Shown here in pieces: positions 21,229 through 30,663 of a DNA stretch of 64,000 nt (position 1 is the first letter of the stretch; the number at the start of each line of letters is the position of its first letter). The notes beneath the pieces were generated by a model. That model was not told where the DNA came from. It did no database searches and worked only from the letters and a program-made list of their open reading frames with translations. Origin of the DNA: Stenotrophomonas nitritireducens (lineage in GTDB: Bacteria > Pseudomonadota > Gammaproteobacteria > Xanthomonadales > Xanthomonadaceae); the NCBI RefSeq assembly GCF_001700965.1, contig NZ_CP016756.1, positions 434,001-498,000 of the forward strand, given 5' to 3'. Made by a program: the position numbers and the translations under genes.

Positions 21229-21374
21229 CCAGGCCCGCGTAAACAGGGAACAGAATACCCCGCGCAACTGCCAAGGGTCTGCAGGCCGAACCACCCGCAA
21301 CAGCAGAACCTGCCGCACGCACGCACGCACTCAATCAGTCTTGCCGCTTCCCACCCTCTTCCAGCCATAAAGCC

Positions 21375-23285
21375 ATGCATCCGAAAATCCACGCCATCAC
21401 CGAACGCATCCGCCAGCGCAGCGCCCCGTCGCGCGCGGCCTACCTGGCGGGTATCGATGCCGCATTGCGCGAAGGCCCGTTCCGCTCGCGCCTGAGCTGC
21501 GGCAACCTGGCCCATGCTTTTGCCGCGTGTGGCCCGACCGACAAGGGCCGCCTGCGCAGCGACGTGACGCCCAACCTGGGTATCGTCACCTCGTACAACG
21601 ACATGCTCTCGGCCCACCAGCCGTTCGAGCACTACCCGGAACTGATCCGCAACGCCGCGCGCGAGCTGGGCGCCACCGCCCAGGTTGCCGGTGCGGTGCC
21701 GGCCATGTGCGATGGCGTCACCCAGGGCCGTGGCGGCATGGAACTGTCGCTGTTCTCGCGCGACATCATTGCCCAGGCCACCGCGATCGGCCTGAGCCAT
21801 GACATGTTCGATGCCACCATCTACCTGGGTGTGTGCGACAAGATCGTGCCGGGTCTGCTGATCGGTGCGTTGGCCTTTGGCCATCTGCCGGCGGTATTCG
21901 TGCCGGCCGGGCCGATGACGCCGGGTATTCCGAACAAGAAGAAGGCCGAGGTCCGCGAGCGCTACGCCGCCGGCGAAGCCACCCGCGAAGAACTGCTGGA
22001 AGCCGAATCCGCGTCCTATCACGGGCCTGGCACCTGCACGTTCTATGGCACCGCCAATTCCAACCAGGTATTGCTGGAAGCGATGGGCGTGCAGCTGCCA
22101 GGCGCCTCATTCGTCAACCCGGAGCTGCCGCTGCGTGACGCATTGACCCGCGCCGCCACCGCGCGGGCGCTGGAAATCACCGCCCTGGGCAACGACTTCC
22201 GCCCACTCGGCCGACTGATCGACGAACGCGCCATCGTCAATGCCGTGGTCGCCTTGATGGCTACCGGCGGCTCCACCAACCACACCATCCACTGGATCGC
22301 GGTGGCGCGTGCGGCCGGCGTCGTATTGACCTGGGATGACATGGACGAGCTGTCGCAGATCGTGCCGCTGCTGGCGCGCGTCTATCCCAATGGCGAGGCC
22401 GACGTGAACCGGTTTGCCGCCGCCGGCGGCCCCGGCTTCGTGTTCCGCGAACTGATGGATGCCGGACTGATGCACGCCGATGCCACCACCATTGCCGAGG
22501 GCGGCATGCGCGCCTTTGCGCAGGAGCCGCGCCTCACCGACGGCAACGTCAGCTATGTGCCGGCCGCTGCGGTCAGCGGCGATGAGGAAGTGGTACGCCC
22601 GGCCTCCAACCCGTTCGAGGCGCAAGGTGGCCTGCGCCTGCTGCGCGGCAATATCGGCCGCTCGCTGATCAAGCTGTCGGCAGTCAAGCCGCAGTACCGC
22701 AGCATCGAAGCGCCAGCGGTGGTGGTCGATGCACCGCAGATCCTGAACAAGCTGCATGCCGCCGGTGCGTTGCCGCAGGATTTCGTCGCGGTGGTCCGCT
22801 ACCAGGGCCCCCGCTCCAATGGCATGCCGGAACTGCACTCGCTGGCGCCGCTGCTGGGCCTGCTGCAGAACCAGGGCCGACGCGTTGCACTGGTGACCGA
22901 CGGCCGCCTGTCCGGCGCTTCCGGCAAGATCCCGGCCGCCATCCACGTCACCCCGGAAGCGGCGCGTGGCGGCCCCATCGCGCGCATCCGCGAAGGCGAC
23001 ATCATCCGTCTGGACGGCGAAGCCGGCACACTGGAAGTGTTGGTTGACGCCGCCGAATGGGCAGCCCGTGGCATTGCCGCCAACACCGCACCGGCCGGCT
23101 CGGACATGGGCCGCAACCTGTTCGCGATGAACCGCCGCATTGTTGGGCCGGCCGATCAGGGTGCCATCTCGATCTCCTGTGGCCCGGCACGACCGGACGG
23201 TAGCCTGTGGGAATACGACGCCGAGTACGAACTTGGCCATGACCATGCCGCAGCCGCCGCACCGCACGAAGCCAAGGACGCCTGA
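21375..23285 (+). CDS. edd: 6-phosphogluconate dehydratase
   Basis: First enzyme specific to the Entner-Doudoroff pathway, making KDPG. At 636 residues it has normal length for the IlvD/Edd family. Visible motifs: [16 protein letters not shown], the Fe-S Cys-bearing [49 protein letters not shown] and [18 protein letters not shown]. The gene may be read from the zwf promoter or from its own within the preceding gap. eda follows 38 bases downstream. Confidence 0.97.
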   Translation: MHPKIHAITERIRQRSAPSRAAYLAGIDAALREGPFRSRLSCGNLAHAFAACGPTDKGRLRSDVTPNLGIVTSYNDMLSAHQPFEHYPELIRNAARELGATAQVAGAVPAMCDGVTQGRGGMELSLFSRDIIAQATAIGLSHDMFDATIYLGVCDKIVPGLLIGALAFGHLPAVFVPAGPMTPGIPNKKKAEVRERYAAGEATREELLEAESASYHGPGTCTFYGTANSNQVLLEAMGVQLPGASFVNPELPLRDALTRAATARALEITALGNDFRPLGRLIDERAIVNAVVALMATGGSTNHTIHWIAVARAAGVVLTWDDMDELSQIVPLLARVYPNGEADVNRFAAAGGPGFVFRELMDAGLMHADATTIAEGGMRAFAQEPRLTDGNVSYVPAAAVSGDEEVVRPASNPFEAQGGLRLLRGNIGRSLIKLSAVKPQYRSIEAPAVVVDAPQILNKLHAAGALPQDFVAVVRYQGPRSNGMPELHSLAPLLGLLQNQGRRVALVTDGRLSGASGKIPAAIHVTPEAARGGPIARIREGDIIRLDGEAGTLEVLVDAAEWAARGIAANTAPAGSDMGRNLFAMNRRIVGPADQGAISISCGPARPDGSLWEYDAEYELGHDHAAAAAPHEAKDA

Positions 23286-23323
23286 GGCGCCTGCACCCGC
23301 AACAGATCATTGATGAGGACACC

Positions 23324-23983
23324 ATGAGCATTAGCCAATATCAGGACCGCGCCGAGCAGCTGTTGACTGCCGCCGGCATCCTGCCGGTAGTTACCGTGCA
23401 CACTCTGGAACAGGCGCGCGCCGTCAGCGCAGCGCTGCTCGAAGGCGGCTTGCCGGCGATAGAGCTGACCCTGCGCACGCCGGTGGCGATGGAAGCGCTG
23501 GCCATGCTCAAGCGCGAACTGCCGGATGTGGTGGTGGGTGCCGGCACCGTGCTGACTGTCGAGCAGATGCAGCGCTCGATCGATGCCGGTGCCGACTTCA
23601 TTGTTACCCCGGGCACGCCGGCGCATATGGCCGATGCCCTGGCTGCCGCACCGTTGCCGGTGGTTCCGGGCGCCGCTTCACCGACCGAACTGCTGGAACT
23701 GGTTGCCCGCGGCTTCCGCATCTGCAAGTTGTTCCCAGCCACCGCCGTTGGCGGCTTGGCGATGATCAAGGGCGTTGCCGGCCCCATCCCGGAGCTCAAG
23801 CTCTGCCCCACCGGCGGCATCACCGAGGCCACCGCAGGCGACTACCTGGCGCAGAAGAACGTGGTCTGCATTGGTGGCTCGTGGATGGTGCAGGACAGCT
23901 GGATCCGCAACGGCCAGTGGGACGAAGTGAAGAAGTCCGCTGCGGCCGCCGCGGCCATCGTCAAGCAGGCCCGCGCCGGCTGA
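23324..23983 (+). CDS. eda: KDPG aldolase (2-dehydro-3-deoxy-phosphogluconate aldolase)
   Basis: Cleaves KDPG to pyruvate and glyceraldehyde 3-phosphate. The 219-residue class I aldolase shows the catalytic Glu in LPAIELTLRTP, the GAGTVLTVEQM loop, the Schiff-base Lys in FRICKLFPATAVGG and PTGGITEATAGDYL. It closes the zwf-glk-pgl-edd-eda operon, with a strong terminator about 350 bases downstream beyond REP elements. Confidence 0.97.
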   Translation: MSISQYQDRAEQLLTAAGILPVVTVHTLEQARAVSAALLEGGLPAIELTLRTPVAMEALAMLKRELPDVVVGAGTVLTVEQMQRSIDAGADFIVTPGTPAHMADALAAAPLPVVPGAASPTELLELVARGFRICKLFPATAVGGLAMIKGVAGPIPELKLCPTGGITEATAGDYLAQKNVVCIGGSWMVQDSWIRNGQWDEVKKSAAAAAAIVKQARAG

Positions 23984-24000
23984 CCTATCGCGCTTTTTTT

Positions 24001-24274
24001 GTGGGAGCGGCGTAAGCCGCGAAGCCGGCAACAACCAAACCACCTCCATCCGCTTGCCAAGGCAGCGATGTGGAAGTTGGTGCTGGTGATGCGTAGCCCG
24101 CGCCCACCATCAGCTTCGCGGCTAACGCTGCTCCTACAACTGCGTTCTGCACGCTAGTACGAGCGGCGTCAGCTGCGAAGCCGACAGCGACAAAACCACC
24201 TGTCTCTGTCGAGCACGGCCTTGCCTTGCCGCGGCTGCAGCATCATCAGCTTCGCGGCTTACGCCGCTCCCACA
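24001..24274. repeat. Cluster of GTGGGAGCGGCGTAAGCCGCGAAGC-type REP elements (four half-elements)
   Basis: Four copies alternate in orientation: forward at 24001, inverted ending about 24138, forward at about 24160, inverted ending 24274. The core pairs GAGCGGCGTAAGCCGCGAAG with its complement. Middle copies have diverged (CGGCTAACGCTGCTCC). The same family recurs at 60071, 60276 and 62556. No gene lies in 23984-24371. Confidence 0.8.
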
Positions 24275-24336
24275 ACCTGGTATCCCGTTTTTTTCAGATC
24301 CGACGGAAGCTCTTCCTCTCCCTCTCGTCGACTGGC

Positions 24337-24366
24337 CTGCGCCTCGGTATTCGAGGCGCAGTTTTT
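24337..24366 (+). terminator. Rho-independent terminator of the zwf-eda operon
   Basis: CTGCGCCTC and GAGGCGCAG pair around a 7-base loop and are followed by TTTTTA on the plus strand. It sits directly before the convergent stop of the discoidin-protein gene. Confidence 0.85.
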
Positions 24367-24371
24367 ATCAC

Positions 24372-27300
24372 TCAGCGCTTGCCGCGCTCGCTGCGGCGCA
24401 GCTCGGCTGGAATCTCGATCTCCACTTTCGCCGGCAAGCTGCTGATGTGCAGCTCATTGCCCAGCCATTGCGCAGGCTCGCCATTGATGGTCGCCTCACC
24501 CGGCGTGCCCTCGTAAGGCCAGGGCAACAGCAGCCCGGCCGCTGGCAGTTGCAGCCCCTCCGACACCTGCAGGGTGAGCTGCTTGTCACTGCGTTGCAGC
24601 GAGTAACTCAGCTTGCCATGCGAGGTGTTCAAGTCCTCGATGGCAATGCCCTTGCCGGTCAGCCAGGCACTGGGCACACCCGCGGCCAGCACGAGCGGCC
24701 CATCCACGTCGCGCTCGTAGGCAAACATGTCCAGCGCCGAGCGGACGAAATCCGACGCCACCCACGCATGCGGCAGGTCACCGACAAAGAACGGCTGCCG
24801 CGGTGTCGATGAGACAACCTCGGCCCATTGGTTCCAGGCCGGCGGCGCCCGGTCCTTGAAGAAGAACCCGGTGGCCTCCCAGGCCCGCGCGCGCCAGCCC
24901 AGGCGCACGAATGCGCTGACGTTGCGCCACTCGTACGGCGTGTAATCCTTCCATTGGCGCTTGCCGTCGCGCCGCTCCACGAAGTTCTGCCAGTAGCGCT
25001 CGAAGGTGTTGTCCAACGCCGGCTGCGGCAACCGGGCCTGCTCGCCACCGGGCGCCAGCGCGATGGTGGTGGAGGTGGCGTCGAAGTCACCCAGCTCCAC
25101 CGAGCCAGGCAGGTAATCGATACCGTGCGCAGCCATCGCTGCGCGTAGCGAATCATCCAGGTCCTGGCGGAACTGATCGCGCGATGCCGCCATGCTCGCC
25201 GCTTCGGCCTCCAGCCCCAGGGCGGCGGCCATGTCGGCGGCATCCTTGTAGCCACGCAGCGCCCAGAAGTTGTCCCAGTACGAATGCACCGGCTTGGCCG
25301 AATAGCCTTCGTGGCTGATCGAGGCCGGCATCATGCCGTAGAAGCCGGCATGGCGCGCCCGGTTTTCCTCGGTGCGTTCGCTCAGCCGCAGTTGTTCCAT
25401 ATAGCTCCAGGCCTTCTGCACATGCGGCCACATCTGCTGCAGGAACGCGCTGTCACCGGTGTGCCGCCAGTATTCGGCGATGGTGTAGATCAGCTCGCCG
25501 TGGCTGTCGTTCTCCGGCACCGGATCGCTGCCACGCGCATCCACGCAGCACGGCACCATGCCGCTTTCGAACTGGTACGGCGCATACCAATCCACGTACT
25601 GGCGCACCGCATCGGCCCGGCCCATCCGCAGCAGGCCTTCGGAGATCATCGCGCCATCGCGGATCCAGCTGCGCGCATAGGAACGCGTGCCCGGTTGCAG
25701 ACTCGGCCCCACCCGCGAAATCAACATATGCGCCAATGCGGTACGCAGCGTATTGGCCAGGGGCTGGCCCGCTTCCGGCACCCGCAGCTTGAGCTGGTCC
25801 AGCTTCTGCCGCCACATCGCGGCGACCTGCTGCTGCGCCTTGTCGGCGTCGAACTTGGCCGGCATCTGCCAGTTGCCGGTCTGCGGCAAAACCAGCACCA
25901 CCTCGCGGCGCTGGCCCGGTTCCAGCTTCCAGGTGTAGACCAGCGCACCGGAGGCCAGACCGGTGACGTCGCGGACTTCCTGCATGCCCGGCAAGGTCTT
26001 GTCGGCCAAGTGGGTGACGTCCAGCTTGCTGTCGAAGCTGCTGGCGAAAACCGCATCGGCCGGCGCCGTTGCATACACGCGTGGCTGGCCGTTGACGCTG
26101 ACCTGCGCCGGCTGCACGGCCAGGTTGTCGATGCGGCTGACACCGCCGACAGTATTGAGGAACTGGCTGGGCGGGTTGACCTGGAACGGCCGCACCGCCA
26201 GCGCCAAGCGGTACTCATGCGCAACCTTGTCGGTATTGCGCAGCTCGTAGCGCGCCACCAGCTGCGCCTGCTCCGGCCGGCCCTGCACGAAGCCGCCGAC
26301 ATTCAAGCCGAAGCGCTCGTGTTGCCAGCCCACCGTCGGCATCGGCAGATAGCCGTCGAGCAGGGTCTGGGTGGTTTTCACCTCGGCCCAGCCGATCACC
26401 TTGCCGTCGAGCACCACGAACGGCTCGATGCTGAAACCGCCCTTCGCCGCTTCCAGTGCGCCGTCCTCGCTGATCAGGCCCTGCTCGCGGCCACCATCCA
26501 GGCCCAGGATCGTCCAGTACGGCTGCTCGCCGCTGAAGCCACGCGGCAAGCTGCCGCGCGGCAGGTCTGCGGCAACCGAGCGGATGAAATCATTCGGCGT
26601 GGTCGCGAATGACAGCGGCTTGAGGCTGATGTCGCGGATGCCATAACGCCAGTTGGGTCCGTCGACCAGGTCAAAGCGCAGATAGCGCGCCTCGGTCTCC
26701 GGCAACGCCAGCCAGTCCTTGCCGCCAGCGCCGCTGCTGACTTCGCGCAGGGTCTTCCAGTCACGGCCATCGATGGACGAACGCACCACGTAGCGGCTGG
26801 CTTCCAGGCCTGGCGCCCACTGCACCACGGCGCCGCCAAATTCACGCACCTTGCCCAGATCCAGGCTCACGGTCTGCTGCTTCACCCCGCCGCTGATCCA
26901 CAAGGTATCCGGCTTGCCATCGGCAATACGCTGCTGCAGCGCGGGCGCGGTATCGGCGATCACCGTGGTGGTCAGCGCCGAGTTGTCCTCCTTGGGCAGG
27001 GGCTGCAGGGTCAGCTGGTCGAAGCACACCGTGCCGCGGCCGCCCACCTTGCTGTAGATGGTAAATTCCACCGCCGCGCTGCGACGCAGGGTCTTGTCCT
27101 GGTCCGGCCCCCAGGCCTTTTCGATATGCCGCTTGCGGTAGCTGATGCGGGTCCAGTTCTTGGGGAAATTGAAACCCGGGCGGTTGACCCACCAGACATT
27201 GTCGCCGCTGGCATCAACCAGCTTGAACTGCAGATCATTGGCCGGCGAATCACCGCGCAGGTCGAAGGACAGCTGGTAGTTCTCGGGCCAGGTCACGTCC

Positions 27301-27527
27301 AGCGGGCGGCGGATACCGACATAGCCGGACACTTCGTGGAAGTCGTAGTCCAGACACAGCGCGCGGCCAGTGTTGCCGGCAACCGGACGCAGGGAACCAC
27401 TGACCTGCGGCGAGGTGATCAGCTGCCAGGCGGCGATATCGTCAAACTTGGCCAGCACGGCTGCGCTGGCCGGCTGCATCCACGCCAGAAGCAAGAACAA
27501 CAGGCCGATCACAGTACGCATTTTCAT
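24372..27527 (-). CDS. Large secreted discoidin-domain protein with six-hairpin glycosidase-like domain
   Basis: A 1051-residue exported protein. It has a signal peptide (MKMRTVIGLLFLLLAWMQPASA), a carbohydrate-binding-like beta domain (about 25-180: CLDYDFHEVSGYVGI, WTRISYRKRHI), an F5/8-type discoidin module (about 190-305: GAVVQWAPGLEASRYVVRSS, YLRFDLVDGPNWRYGIRDIS), a beta-sandwich linker, and an alpha/alpha six-hairpin domain (about 600-950) with YARSWIRDGAMISEGLLRMG, CCVDARGSDPVPENDSHGEL and VGDLPHAWVASDFVRSALDM. Asp and Glu in these motifs are plausible catalytic residues. It ends the glycan-use gene run, so it probably acts on the same substrate. The family has no assigned activity that I know. 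ATG 27527 follows AGGA; a GTG lies one codon upstream. Confidence 0.85.
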   Translation of the reverse strand: MKMRTVIGLLFLLLAWMQPASAAVLAKFDDIAAWQLITSPQVSGSLRPVAGNTGRALCLDYDFHEVSGYVGIRRPLDVTWPENYQLSFDLRGDSPANDLQFKLVDASGDNVWWVNRPGFNFPKNWTRISYRKRHIEKAWGPDQDKTLRRSAAVEFTIYSKVGGRGTVCFDQLTLQPLPKEDNSALTTTVIADTAPALQQRIADGKPDTLWISGGVKQQTVSLDLGKVREFGGAVVQWAPGLEASRYVVRSSIDGRDWKTLREVSSGAGGKDWLALPETEARYLRFDLVDGPNWRYGIRDISLKPLSFATTPNDFIRSVAADLPRGSLPRGFSGEQPYWTILGLDGGREQGLISEDGALEAAKGGFSIEPFVVLDGKVIGWAEVKTTQTLLDGYLPMPTVGWQHERFGLNVGGFVQGRPEQAQLVARYELRNTDKVAHEYRLALAVRPFQVNPPSQFLNTVGGVSRIDNLAVQPAQVSVNGQPRVYATAPADAVFASSFDSKLDVTHLADKTLPGMQEVRDVTGLASGALVYTWKLEPGQRREVVLVLPQTGNWQMPAKFDADKAQQQVAAMWRQKLDQLKLRVPEAGQPLANTLRTALAHMLISRVGPSLQPGTRSYARSWIRDGAMISEGLLRMGRADAVRQYVDWYAPYQFESGMVPCCVDARGSDPVPENDSHGELIYTIAEYWRHTGDSAFLQQMWPHVQKAWSYMEQLRLSERTEENRARHAGFYGMMPASISHEGYSAKPVHSYWDNFWALRGYKDAADMAAALGLEAEAASMAASRDQFRQDLDDSLRAAMAAHGIDYLPGSVELGDFDATSTTIALAPGGEQARLPQPALDNTFERYWQNFVERRDGKRQWKDYTPYEWRNVSAFVRLGWRARAWEATGFFFKDRAPPAWNQWAEVVSSTPRQPFFVGDLPHAWVASDFVRSALDMFAYERDVDGPLVLAAGVPSAWLTGKGIAIEDLNTSHGKLSYSLQRSDKQLTLQVSEGLQLPAAGLLLPWPYEGTPGEATINGEPAQWLGNELHISSLPAKVEIEIPAELRRSERGKR

Positions 27528-27649
27528 CACCAGAATCCTGATTCATCACCGGCAGCAGCTGCCGGATTTTCGCAAAGATCACCGCCATGCGCGGCGGTAT
27601 GTTACGCATGGAAAGCCAGCATCATCGCCACCTTTCGTTTGCTCTGGCC

Positions 27650-28501
27650 TCAGCCCTTGACGCTGCCCAGCAGCAGCCCCTGGATGTAGTAGCGCTGCAG
27701 CACCAGAAACAACAGCAGTACCGGCAACACCGTGACCACCGCGCCAGCCATCATCATTTCCACGTCCATGATGTGCTCTCGCGACAGGCTGGCCAGCGCC
27801 ACCGGCAAGGTGTAGTGCTCCTGGTCGGTCAGCACGATCAAGGGCCACATGAAATCGTTCCATGCGCCCATGAAGGTGAAGATCGCCAAGGTCACCAGCA
27901 CCGGCTTGAGCATCGGCAGCACGATCTGGAAGAAGATGCGCGCCTCGCTGGCGCCGTCGATACGCGCCGCTTCCAGCAGTTCATCCGGAATCGAGCGCGC
28001 GTACTGGCGCACCAGGAAGATGCCGAACACGCTGGCCAAGGCGGGGATCACCACGCCGCCGAAGGTGTTCACCAGCCCCATCTGTTTCATCAACAGGAAC
28101 AACGGCAGCATCGCCACCTGCGCCGGGATCACCAGCGCCGCCAGCAGCATCTGGAACAGGCGCTCACGGCCGGCAAAACGCAGCTTGGCAAAGGCATAGC
28201 CGGCCAGCGTATTGAACAGCAACGAGCCCAAGGTGATCGCAACCGATACCAGCAGGCTGTTGACGAAGTTGTTGCCCATGCCGGTACGCGCGAACAAGGC
28301 CTGGTAGTTGGCCAGCGTGGTATGCGCCGGCAACAGCGGCGGCGGAAACTGCGACGCCTGCCCACTGGGCATGAACGACACCGACAGCATCCATGCCAAC
28401 GGTGCTAGGCTGATCAGCGCCAGCAGCAACAGCCCGCCGTTCACCCACCACGCATGCCAACGCGATTGGCCGATTTCCCGGCTGCCCGCAACGCCACTCA
28501 T
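27650..28501 (-). CDS. Carbohydrate ABC permease, MalG/UgpE type
   Basis: Inner-membrane subunit of a sugar importer with six predicted helices in 283 residues. The EAA loop that docks the ATPase reads LEAARIDGASEARIFFQIVL. The C-terminus QRYYIQGLLLGSVKG is typical for MalG-type permeases. ATG 28501 overlaps the preceding permease stop as ATGA; the open frame upstream overlaps that gene and is not used. Substrate is inferred only from the neighbouring enzymes. Confidence 0.92.
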   Translation of the reverse strand: MSGVAGSREIGQSRWHAWWVNGGLLLLALISLAPLAWMLSVSFMPSGQASQFPPPLLPAHTTLANYQALFARTGMGNNFVNSLLVSVAITLGSLLFNTLAGYAFAKLRFAGRERLFQMLLAALVIPAQVAMLPLFLLMKQMGLVNTFGGVVIPALASVFGIFLVRQYARSIPDELLEAARIDGASEARIFFQIVLPMLKPVLVTLAIFTFMGAWNDFMWPLIVLTDQEHYTLPVALASLSREHIMDVEMMMAGAVVTVLPVLLLFLVLQRYYIQGLLLGSVKG

Positions 28502-29379
28502 ACCAGCTCCCTGCGTTTGCCGAAGCGCAACATCAACGTGGTCACCGCCAGGATGATCAGGAACAGCAGGAAGGCCACGGCCGAGGCACGCCCCAGGTTC
28601 CACCACTTGAAGCCTTCCTCGAACATGAAATACAGCACGCTCACCGTGCTCTGCAGCGGATCGCCACGGGTCATCACATAGGGCTCGGCGAACAGCTGGA
28701 AATAACCGGACACGGTAATCACGCCGACCACCAGCAGCACCGGCCCCAGCATCGGCAAGGTGATATGCAGGAACTGCTGCCAACGCGAGGCGCCGTCAAT
28801 ACGTGCCGCCTCGTAAAGGTCTTTGGGAATGGCCTGCAGCCCGGCCAGGAAGATCACCATGTTGTAGCCGAAGTTCTTCCACACCGCGAAACCAATGATG
28901 GTTGGCATCGCCCAGTTCGTATCACCCAGCCAATCAATGGGATTGATGCCGATCTGGCCCAGCCCCCAGTTCACCATGCCGTAGCGGGTATGGAACAGAT
29001 AGCGCCAGATCACCGCCACCGCCACCAGCGTGGTCACCACCGGCGCAAACAGCGCGGTGCGGAACAGCGCCTTGAAGCGCGCCGCCGGGGCGTTGAGCAA
29101 CAATGCAGCACCCAGCGAAACCGCGATCGACAAGGGCACACCAGCCACCACGAAGTAGGCGGTATTGCCGAGCGATTTCCAGAACATCGGCGTCTGCAGC
29201 AGGTCGATGTAATTGCCCAGGCCGTTGAAACGCAGGTTGTGCGGGTCGGCCAGCGCGTAGAGATCGAAGTCGGTCAGGCTCAAGGCCAGCGCCGACAAAA
29301 CCGGCAGGCCAAAGAACACGCCAATCACGATCAGCGCCGGCGCGGCGAAGACCCAGCCAGCCAGTGAGCCGCGCTTCAT
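28498..29379 (-). CDS. Carbohydrate ABC permease, MalF/UgpA type
   Basis: Partner permease of 293 residues with six helices. It has the MalF-type N-terminus (WVFAAPALIVIGVFFGLPVL) and an EAA loop YEAARIDGASRWQQFLHITL. It is coupled to the binding-protein gene (four-base overlap at 29376-29379) and to the MalG-type gene. No ATPase gene adjoins; the one at 16636 is the best candidate. Confidence 0.93.
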   Translation of the reverse strand: MKRGSLAGWVFAAPALIVIGVFFGLPVLSALALSLTDFDLYALADPHNLRFNGLGNYIDLLQTPMFWKSLGNTAYFVVAGVPLSIAVSLGAALLLNAPAARFKALFRTALFAPVVTTLVAVAVIWRYLFHTRYGMVNWGLGQIGINPIDWLGDTNWAMPTIIGFAVWKNFGYNMVIFLAGLQAIPKDLYEAARIDGASRWQQFLHITLPMLGPVLLVVGVITVSGYFQLFAEPYVMTRGDPLQSTVSVLYFMFEEGFKWWNLGRASAVAFLLFLIILAVTTLMLRFGKRRELV

Positions 29380-30653
29380 GGCGCCGCCTTCGCAGCTGCG
29401 TCAGCCTGCTGTTCGACGATCCAACGGCGCTTGGCGAGGATGTCATCCACCTGCTGGTCCAACTGCTCGACCGCCTTGTCCTGCGGCAAGCCGCCGCGTA
29501 CCACCTGCTCGGTCACCACCCGCATCTGCTGGGCAATACGTTCCCATTCCAGCACCTTGGGCGTGGGTTTGACGCGCTCAAGCTGGTCGGCGAAGGCGGC
29601 GGTCAGGGGATCATTCTGCAATTCCGGCGAGCGCCACGCGCTGCGACGCGGCGGCAGGTCACCAATGATGGTGTAGAAGCGCTGCTGGATCTCGGGCCGC
29701 GACAGGAACTCGATCAGCTTCCAGGCCGCTTCCTTCTTCTGCGAGGAACGGAACACCACCAGGCTGGTGCCGCCGGCAATGCCTGCGCCGGGACCATCGG
29801 GACCGGGCAGCGGGGTCGTGCCCCACTCGCCTTCCAGACCGGGCGGTTGGCGCTGGCGGAACTCACGGATATTCCACGGCCCGGACAAATAGAAGGCGGT
29901 GAAGCCGCGGAAGAACTCGTCCCAGACGTTGGAGATCTGGGTCTCGGACATCTTCGGCGCCCAGCCCTGCTCGAACATGTTGTCGTAGAAGGCCAGCGTG
30001 CGCTGGAAACCGGGGCTGCGGAAGTTGCCACGGGTATTGGCATCGCGCAGCAAAGTATCTTCCTGCTGCAGGGCGAACGAGAGCTGTGGCTCGAACTCGT
30101 TCAAGGGCATCAGCACCGGATAGCCTCGCGCGCCCATGATCTTCTTCAGCGCCGCGTTCATCTGCTCCCATTCGGCCCAGGTGCGCGGCGGCTGCGTGTA
30201 GCCGGCCTTGCGCAGCAGATCCTTGCGGTAGAACAGCAGCCGCGTATCCACGTACCAGGGAATGCCGACCAGCTCGCCGTCGACGACATTGGTATCCCAG
30301 ATGCCGGCAAAGTAATCCTGTTGATCGATGCCGGTGGACGCATCCACCAGCGGCTGCAGCGGGGTCAGCGCCTGCAGGGTGGCGAATTCGGCAATCCAGG
30401 TATTGCCGAGCTGGCAGACATCCGGCAAGCCATCGGCAGCATAGGCGGTCAGCAGTTTTTCATGCGCGGCCGTCCATGGAATGTTCTGCACATCCACATG
30501 GATGCCGGGGTTTTCGGCCTCGAACTCGCGCACCAGCTCGCCGACCACTTCGGCCTCGCGGCCCATCGCCCAGAACCGCAGGGTGGTGCCCTGCTCCGGC
30601 TTGCTGCAGCCGGCAAGCAGCAACACCATCAGCACCGCCAGCGCGCGGATCAT
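29376..30653 (-). CDS. Sugar-binding lipoprotein of ABC importer
   Basis: Extracytoplasmic solute-binding protein, family 1 (MalE/UgpB-like), 425 residues. The lipoprotein signal MIRALAVLMVLLLAGC places lipidated Cys at 16. LRFWAMGREAEVVGELVREF and NPGIHVDVQNIPWTAAHEKL are the usual N-lobe elements; GIAGGTSLVVFRSS and AWKLIEFLSRPEIQQRFY are typical of the C-lobe. I chose ATG 30653 for the clean lipoprotein signal; the longer frame reads antisense-like sequence. It starts 10 bases after the GH144-like gene. Confidence 0.93.
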   Translation of the reverse strand: MIRALAVLMVLLLAGCSKPEQGTTLRFWAMGREAEVVGELVREFEAENPGIHVDVQNIPWTAAHEKLLTAYAADGLPDVCQLGNTWIAEFATLQALTPLQPLVDASTGIDQQDYFAGIWDTNVVDGELVGIPWYVDTRLLFYRKDLLRKAGYTQPPRTWAEWEQMNAALKKIMGARGYPVLMPLNEFEPQLSFALQQEDTLLRDANTRGNFRSPGFQRTLAFYDNMFEQGWAPKMSETQISNVWDEFFRGFTAFYLSGPWNIREFRQRQPPGLEGEWGTTPLPGPDGPGAGIAGGTSLVVFRSSQKKEAAWKLIEFLSRPEIQQRFYTIIGDLPPRRSAWRSPELQNDPLTAAFADQLERVKPTPKVLEWERIAQQMRVVTEQVVRGGLPQDKAVEQLDQQVDDILAKRRWIVEQQADAAAKAAP

Positions 30654-30663
30654 TGGCCGCGCT

